Both the position numbers and the translations under genes were made by a program. A model generated the notes under the pieces. The model was not told the origin of the DNA, ran no database searches, and worked only from the letters and a program-made list of their open reading frames with translations. This document shows positions 58,116-64,000 of a DNA stretch of 64,000 nt, in pieces (the first letter of the stretch is position 1; each line of letters begins with the position of its first letter). Origin of the DNA: Smittia aterrima (lineage: Eukaryota > Arthropoda > Insecta > Diptera > Chironomidae); contig CP093831.1 of the NCBI GenBank assembly GCA_033063855.1, forward strand, positions 14,446,001 through 14,510,000. Reading direction: 5' to 3'.

Positions 58116-59429
58116 ATGGAAATTGTTGAAGGACCTTCCGCTCATGCAACTCGAATGGTTAAAGTTCTAGTTGGGATTGTGTGGAAGTTTCTGAATCCTC
58201 TGAATGCTGAAGGAAAATTAAATATTTCGTAAAATAGCCAAGTTTTTAAAATTAATATGTGTTTTAATTTTTTTTTCTCTAGCTCTAGGCTAAATGTCAT
58301 AGAGTGGTTGATGAACAAAATTGATCTCATTATGGGTGTAATTTGTCAATTTTAAGTTCAACATGGAATAACTTTTGATGCAAGTGGAATCTAGCTCATG
58401 CAAACTTTGTGATCGCAATCAGCTCCTACTTGCTAATCTCAGAAAATCTCACAGCGATCGATTTGGTGGACAACCTTGGACTTTTTCATAAGAAGATTTT
58501 AAGATTCGAGAAAAGTTTATTGAACTTAAATTTTTCAAAGTTCAAGTGATTCGCCATTTTGGTTACATGGTCATTTTGTTTCTTCTACAAGGCAGGATTC
58601 AAAGAGCAATGGATAAGATTACCAAAGAAAGGCAAGATATGTTCAAATTTTATTTCTTACTCTTATTTAAGAGAGATCTCAGATCTTAATCCAGACAAAA
58701 TCACATGAAATAAAAATCTTATTGAATTTTTTTAGGTTGCAACTTCGTTCAACTGACGACGATTGGTCTCTTTCGATTGATTACATGAAGAAAGAATTTA
58801 AAATATTTGTGATCAGCTCAGTGACAGTGTCTATTTGTTGTAGTGTCATCATCTTTTCACCCTTTATCTCTGAAACTGGCTTACGGTTGCCCTATGTAAA
58901 GAATCTGAAGAGAATTTGGTCGAAGATCAAATGAAGAAAACAATTTTACGAAGCTATCGAGTCATGGATTGGATGAACGACGCCCGAGCGATTTTAAGAT
59001 TCAGTTTTTTGATTGAATTTTCAATGTCAGCAGTAATCATCTGTGCTTGTACGTCTTGATTTAAGATGTATTTGCATCTCTCAAGATGATCGTGATGATT
59101 TATGGAATATTTGTGCAGCTCTCGATTTTCTGTTGGATGGGAAATCGCTTCAATGATCGTGTTGAGAACTTAACTTCAGCGGTCTACGAAGTCGAATGGT
59201 ACACTCAGAACGCGAGAACCCAAAGAGACCATCTGTTGATCTTAATCATGGCTCAGCGATTGAAAGGTTTCAATGGAATTTTTAATTCTGTTGACTTTGA
59301 AACTCTGCTTACGGTTTAATCATTTTTTAGCTAAATAATTCTAATTTAATGAGTAAAAAAAACTTATTTTAATTTTAGATTCTGCAATTCACTTATTCAC
59401 TTCTGACATTGTTACGAACGACAAACTAA
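58116..59429 (+). pseudogene. Odorant receptor pseudogene, paralogue of the gene at 46857
   Basis: Exon 1 (58116-58228, MEIVEGPSAHATRMVKV) and the last exon (59379-59429, ILQFTYSLLTLLRTTN) are whole. Lesions: a 92-bp insertion with stops in exon 2 (58303-58394), a deletion of about 200 bp removing the middle membrane segments (near 58895, LRLPY joined to VKNLKR), and a small deletion shifting the frame at about 59042 so that TGA follows CACTS. An extra stop-containing segment lies before the acceptor at about 58735. Not functional. Confidence 0.88.
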
Positions 59430-59645
59430 AGGTTCAGATACTTTGATAATCAAAATGATTTGACTTTTTAATCGAGACACCAACAATTTTTTCTGAATGA
59501 AATAAATAATAATTGTTTTGCTGGTGATTAGACAACACGAGAACCCTTCTGTTTATCCTGTAACAATTATTTAGACTTTCGGAGCGCGCAATATGCCAAG
59601 TTCAAAAGGTTGAAACTTTTTAGTTAAAAATTTTTCAATCAAGAA

Positions 59646-60324
59646 TTAGCCAAAACTTTCTTTCACTGGAGAAAAGTTGCTTCCAATGATGTTGATAACA
59701 CAAACAGGATTTCCATTTCTTTCGAAGTAATAATATATTAGTTTGTAATCGCCGGCAGGAAAGATTGATATGAATGAGCCTGTTTTAACATTGACATCTT
59801 TCATTAAAAGACTCTGAAAGAACATATTAGCTATAGACTATCTTAAGATTACAATAACAATTTCGTTTCTTACGTTGTATGGACATTCATGAAGATTAGC
59901 AGGATTACTTTCCTTAGCAACAACCATCAACTGTTTGACCATTGGATTGTCAGTTTTTGATTTCATAAGTTCGCACCAGTCCACTCGTGGAGTGTGCATG
60001 ACTTCACGGTAAATCGTTCCGTATTTGTAGAAAAGTCTTGCTTCGAACTATCTTAAAAGTTTAATCATTATTTTGACTTAAATTTTAATTTCTTACCATA
60101 AAATCGTTTAACGGTTTCTTGAAGTAAACGAAAGCGTTGATGGTTGAAAACGATCGATTGTATGATTTGCCGAAACACGATACATTTGGATGTACGAGAG
60201 AAGAAGAATAATTACAACGAACGCCCTTGATGTAAATTGTCATTTTCGGTTTGTCCTCACAAACAGAATGCAGAACGAGAAGCGATGCAATTAGAACTAA
60301 ACAAGAAAATTTCTGGAGTGACAT
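59646..60324 (-). CDS. DUF1091 gene D12 (subfamily A), intact
   Basis: Exons 60324-60097, 60047-59874 and 59813-59646, 189 aa. MSLQKFSCLVLIASLLVLHS; FEARLFYKYGTIYREV; KESNPANLHECPYN; SLLMKDVNVKTGSFISIFPAG; SPVKESFG. Its 5' flank (60325-60470) is nearly identical to that of D13, so the two arose by a recent tandem duplication. Confidence 0.87.
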
Positions 60325-60521
60325 TGAAAGCTTTTGTTACAAGACTGAATATGTTAAACTGAAATTATAAATTAACAAAAAAATATATTTGTCTGCTATG
60401 CGAGAGATAATTGTAAACCAATTACAACAAAATAGCCACAATTCAGTCTGAAATTTTCAAAACTGTATTTCCTTAAAAATATTAGAAATGTTTTTGTATT
60501 ACGTAAATTTTCAATCAAAAA

Positions 60522-61200
60522 TTAACCAAAAGTTTCTTTCAATGGAGAGAAGAGGCTTCCAATGAAGTTGATAACGCAAAGATGATTTCCATTTTTTTCG
60601 AAAAAATAAAATATTAGCTTGTAATCGCCAGCCGGAAAGAGTGAAATAATTGAATTGGTTTTTGCATTGACATCTTTTAGATAAATTTCCTGAAATAATT
60701 GGACTTGTCTTATTAGATTTTTAAATATAATGGAAAATTTCGTGTCTTACATTGTATGGACATAAATGAAGAAAAGACGGTACACTTTCCTCCAAAACAG
60801 CCAATAACTGTTTGACCATTGGATTGTCAGTTTTTGATTTCATGAGTTCGCACCAGTCCAGGCGTGGAGTGTGCATGACTTCACGGTAAATCGTTCCGTA
60901 TTTGTAGAAAAGTCTTGCTTCGAACTATTTTAAAAGTTTAATCATTATTTTGACTTAATTTTAATTTCATACCATAAAATCGTTTAACGGTTTCTTGAAG
61001 TATACGAAAGCGTTCAGAGTTGAGAACGATCGATTGTATGATTTACCGAAACACGACACATTTGGATATACGAGAGAAGAAGAATAGTTACAACGAACGC
61101 CCTTGATGTAAATTGTCATTTTCGGTTTGTCCTCACAAACAGAATGCAGAACGAGAATCGATGCAATTAGAACTAAACAAGAAAATTTCTGGAGTGACAT
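60522..61200 (-). CDS. DUF1091 gene D13 (subfamily A), intact
   Basis: Exons 61200-60973, 60924-60751 and 60689-60522, 189 aa. Exon 1 is close to D12, whereas exon 2 (EESVPSSLHLCPYN) resembles D6 and exon 3 is closer to D14, suggesting exchange between copies. HECPYN has become HLCPYN. Confidence 0.87.
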
Positions 61201-61429
61201 TGAAAGCTTTTGTTACAAGACTGAATATGTTAAACTGAAATTATAAATTAACAAAAAAATATATTTGTCTGCTATGCGAGAGATAATTGTAAACCAATTA
61301 CAACAAAATAGCCACAATTCAGTCTGAAATTTTCAAAATTGTATTTCCTTAAATATATTATAAATGTTTTTGTTTTGCGTAAATGACGTCTCCGATACGA
61401 AAAATATTCTGTAAATTTTCAATGAAGAA

Positions 61430-62111
61430 TTACCCAAAATTTTCTTTCAATGGAGAAAAGTTGCTTCCTATGATGTTGATAACACAAAGAGGATTATCAT
61501 TTCTTTCGAAAAAATAAAGAATTAGTTTGTAATCGCCATCAGCAAACAATGAAATAAATGAATTGGTTTTTGCATTGACATCTTTTAGATAAATTTCCTG
61601 AAATAATTGGTTTTGTCTTATCATATTTCTATATAATATAATGGAAAATTTCGTTTCTTACATTGTATGGACATTCGTGGAGGGCATCTGGTGCACTTTC
61701 TTCAATGACATCCATCAACTGTTTGACCATTGGATTGTTAGTTTTTGATTTCATGAGTTCACACCAGTTCGTGCGAGGAGTGTGCATGACTTCACGGTAG
61801 ATCATTCCGTATTTGTAGAAAAGTCTTGCTTCGAACTATCTTAAAAGTTTAATCCTTTTTTTTTGACTTAAACTTTAATTTCATACCTTAAAATCGTTTA
61901 ACGGTTTCTTGAAGTATATTAAAGCATTCAGAGTTGAAAACGATCGATTGTATGATTTACCAAAACACGACACATTTGGATATACAAGAGAAGAATGATT
62001 GCAACGAACGCCCTTAATGTAAATCGTCATTTTTGGTTTGTCCTCACAAACAGAATGTAATACGAAAAGCGATGCAATTAGAACTGAGCAGGAAAATTTT
62101 TGGAGTGACAT
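61430..62111 (-). CDS. DUF1091 gene D14 (subfamily A), intact
   Basis: Exons 62111-61887, 61835-61662 and 61597-61430, 188 aa. MSLQKFSCSVLIASLFVLHS; VRCNHSSLVYPNVSC; FEARLFYKYGMIYREV; HECPYN; IYLKDVNAKTNSFISLFADGDYK; SPLKENFG. The usual FPAGDY is FADGDY, the only clear departure from the family core. Rightmost member of the array. Confidence 0.87.
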
Positions 62112-62357
62112 TGAAAACTTTTGTAGTTTGCTTTAACAGAATTTGAGAAAACTAACTAGTCAGTCGAAAAATAATGAACTAAAAACGGATTTATATATTT
62201 ACCTGCAAGGCATTAACAGAAATGTTTGTGAGACAGTTAATTGGATAACAAATTATATTTTAAACGGGACATTAGAGAATTACATCCAATAATTTGATGA
62301 AACCAAAATTGTCACTGACTCAATGCGTCATAGACAAAAGTTATTCAACAGGACCAG

Positions 62358-62720
62358 ATGAACAATGAATTCACAACGTCTTTACGAAGCACGCGGAAGC
62401 GAATCGGAAATGCAATGGCTTCGCTCGATTCTATTACTTCTACGATCGATGAAAAGGATGTTGCTCAAGCTTCGAAAAAGACTGAGAACAATTCCGATTT
62501 TATCACAGAAAATTTCAAAACATCAAAGAAGAAATTTCAGTACTCAACTGTTCGAGTCTCTCAACTGATAAAATTAACGATTAAGAGCCACAAATTGATA
62601 ACCAAATGTCTTTTGACTGGTGAAGATGGAGACAGATAGTTTCAAGAAGATCAGCAGTTTATCATTGAAAACGAAAAAATAATGGAAGATGTTGAGAAAG
62701 AAGTTTCGTTTAAGGCTTAA
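62358..62720 (+). other. Uncertain small gene or pseudogene with an in-frame TAG
   Basis: An ATG-started frame of 93 codons (MNNEFTTSLRSTRKRIGNAM... to GEDGDR) ends at TAG (62637-62639) and then stays open for 26 codons (FQEDQQFIIENEKIMEDVEK...) to TAA at 62720. The second part is as hydrophilic and gene-like as the first. It may be a decayed gene, a readthrough case, or chance. I do not recognise a family. Confidence 0.3.
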
Positions 62721-62870
62721 GTACAAATCAGGTAAACTTTGACAAGATTTAATTGATATCCTTACTAAATAAAAAATCTTCATGTTTTGTTACAAATTGT
62801 ATTTTCACCTCAGTATATTTAGTTTTCTTCTTAGTTGACAGTTCAATAGATATTTTGATGCGGAAAGTTC

Positions 62871-63788
62871 TTATGTCATCGACTCGATAAGCGAGGCTCT
62901 GAGATTTGTCGTGATCTTTGATGGCTGGCTTTCGTTGAGCTTAAATACGCTTTCGATAACTGAGAGTTCTGTGCTGGTTGTTGTGATTCCACAAAAAGCT
63001 GCCCAATCATTAACAACGATTCCGGCTGCCAACAATTCACTTCCACGATTAACGGTACCAGCCTAAAGTTTTAAAATGTTGATTCATCATCGCTTCAAAA
63101 TATAATGTTGTGAAATACTTACAACGAGAGGAACTTGAAGAAGCGAAGATAATTCATCGAGCTCTTGTGCACTCGTCTTGGGATGAATAACTCCACCCTG
63201 ATTGTTCAAAACCGAATAAGCACCAACTAAACTGTTGCCAGCGATCGTTTGTCGGAAGACTTCAACTCCCAAAACATCCGAAATAATTTCTGAAGAGTGA
63301 ATGAAATAAGTTTCACGGCCAAACATTTCAATAAACAATTTTACCTTCTGTTTCTCTATCAAGATCGGGATGAATGAGTGCGACATAATCGTTACATGCA
63401 ATAACATTGCCAAGAGCTGATAGTCTTTCTTCAACTCGTTGAATCTTAACTGAATCTGGCAGTGCATTTCTCAAATGTTGAAGCTCCAAATCTGTAGTTG
63501 AGTGTGGGACGACAAGTCCTTTGCGATTACCAACTGTTAACCGACCAATAATGCGACATCCAGCAATGCTTGCATGCACGACGTTCAAAGTTTCTGATAA
63601 TTCTCCTTCAAAAACACTGAAATTCCACATCACATGGAGTTTTATTAACCTACAATCAAAATTAAGTTTTTGCGGCTTTACCTGTAAAATGCTTCTGATC
63701 CTCCAATTGCAGTCAAACAATATGTGTTTGTGAGCTTAGCGAACACCCCAATGTCACTTGAGTTTTCAAATTCTGCACGTAAAGCCAT
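62871..63788 (-). CDS. eIF6: Eukaryotic translation initiation factor 6
   Basis: Four exons: 63788-63682, 63616-63345, 63289-63123 and 63062-62871, giving 245 aa, exactly the length of animal eIF6. Sequence: MALRAEFENSSDIGVFAKLTN, YCLTAIGGSEAFY, VVHASIAGCRIIGRL, NRKGLVVPHSTTDLELQHLR, RVEERLSALGNVIACNDY, ALIHPDLDRETEEI, FRQTIAGNSLVGAYSVLNNQGG, VHPKT-like IHPKTSAQELDELSSLLQVP, GTVNRGSELLAAGIVVNDW, SVIESVFKLNE. This is the five-fold pseudosymmetric pentein. It binds the 60S subunit, prevents premature 40S joining and is needed for 60S maturation. It marks the right border of the expanded cluster. Confidence 0.98.
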
Positions 63789-64000
63789 AATTAATTATTT
63801 TTCTCGTTTTCAAATTTGTTTTATGTTTTTCTTTCAATTGATTTCAGAAGAACTAAAATATTTGTGAAGTTTGATCTTGAGTTTTAGTTGTCTGACTGGA
63901 AATTTGAATTTTTAGTTTAACAGCTATTCAGAAGAAAAACTTAATAATTTCTTGATTATATCTTCACTGACGAAGGTACAACTTCATTAATTATCAAATT

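Noticed and set aside
1..64000. CRISPR arrays, prokaryotic operons, rRNA or tRNA genes
   Set aside because: None seen; the window is eukaryotic with spliceosomal introns throughout. A tRNA or microRNA scan could not be run, so small RNA genes may be missed.

Overview
The window is nuclear DNA of an insect, most likely a dipteran and probably a nematoceran. It is AT-rich, with 50-70 bp GT-AG introns and dipteran-type orthologues. It also carries insect-only families: a Methuselah-type GPCR ectodomain, 7tm_6 odorant receptors and small secreted DUF1091 proteins. All gene models were built by hand from reading frames and splice sites.

Positions 1-36 kb and 62.8-64 kb hold conserved single-copy genes. 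In order: a partial Methuselah-like GPCR (-), RpS25 (-), the zinc transporter SLC30A7/ZnT7 (+), a kinectin/RRBP1-type ER coiled-coil protein (-), the tail-anchored E2 enzyme UBE2J2 (+), the splicing factor CHERP (-), the m6A reader YTHDC1 (+), a secreted thyroglobulin type-1 protein (-) and spinophilin/neurabin (+). A small intronless DUF4485-like gene lies antisense in spinophilin intron 1. eIF6 (-) lies at the right end. About 5.9 kb (19.4-25.3 kb) has no recognisable gene.

Positions 37-62 kb form a young, rearranged tandem cluster of three families. (a) There are four CRAL-TRIO/Sec14-like genes (+), one lacking its first exon, plus a relic exon 1. (b) There are fourteen whole, broken or fragmentary copies of a three-exon DUF1091 gene, named D1 to D14 here and mostly on the minus strand; six are intact (D4, D10-D14). 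(c) There is one intact odorant receptor, one receptor pseudogene and one receptor fragment. The DUF1091 genes lie antisense inside the long first intron of the CRAL-TRIO genes, so the repeating unit is CRAL-TRIO exon 1, then DUF1091 gene(s), then CRAL-TRIO exons 2-4. The gene content suggests a chemosensory or lipid-binding cluster; this is inference.

The most interesting signal is in this cluster. Exon 2 of the DUF1091 genes contains a short site, ...TAC GGA AC|A ATC TAC... in codons. D1 is interrupted exactly there by a 1.5 kb insertion encoding a four-zinc-finger protein. Its C-terminus resembles the His-Cys-box (I-PpoI-like) homing endonucleases, with the pattern H...N..R..C...C...H...C. 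A 5'-truncated copy of the same element, in the opposite orientation, abuts a second DUF1091 exon 2 at the same site. Both breakpoints of a 1.93 kb inversion (50741-52673) fall at the same site in different paralogues, and one junction is a perfect GGAAC/GTTCC palindrome. I propose that this site is, or was, the target of a site-specific endonuclease that inserts into, breaks and reshuffles a secreted-protein gene family. The evidence is positional and needs wet-lab and comparative tests. Two other non-autonomous transposons (MULE-like with 9-bp TSD, hAT-like with 8-bp TSD) sit only inside the inverted segment.
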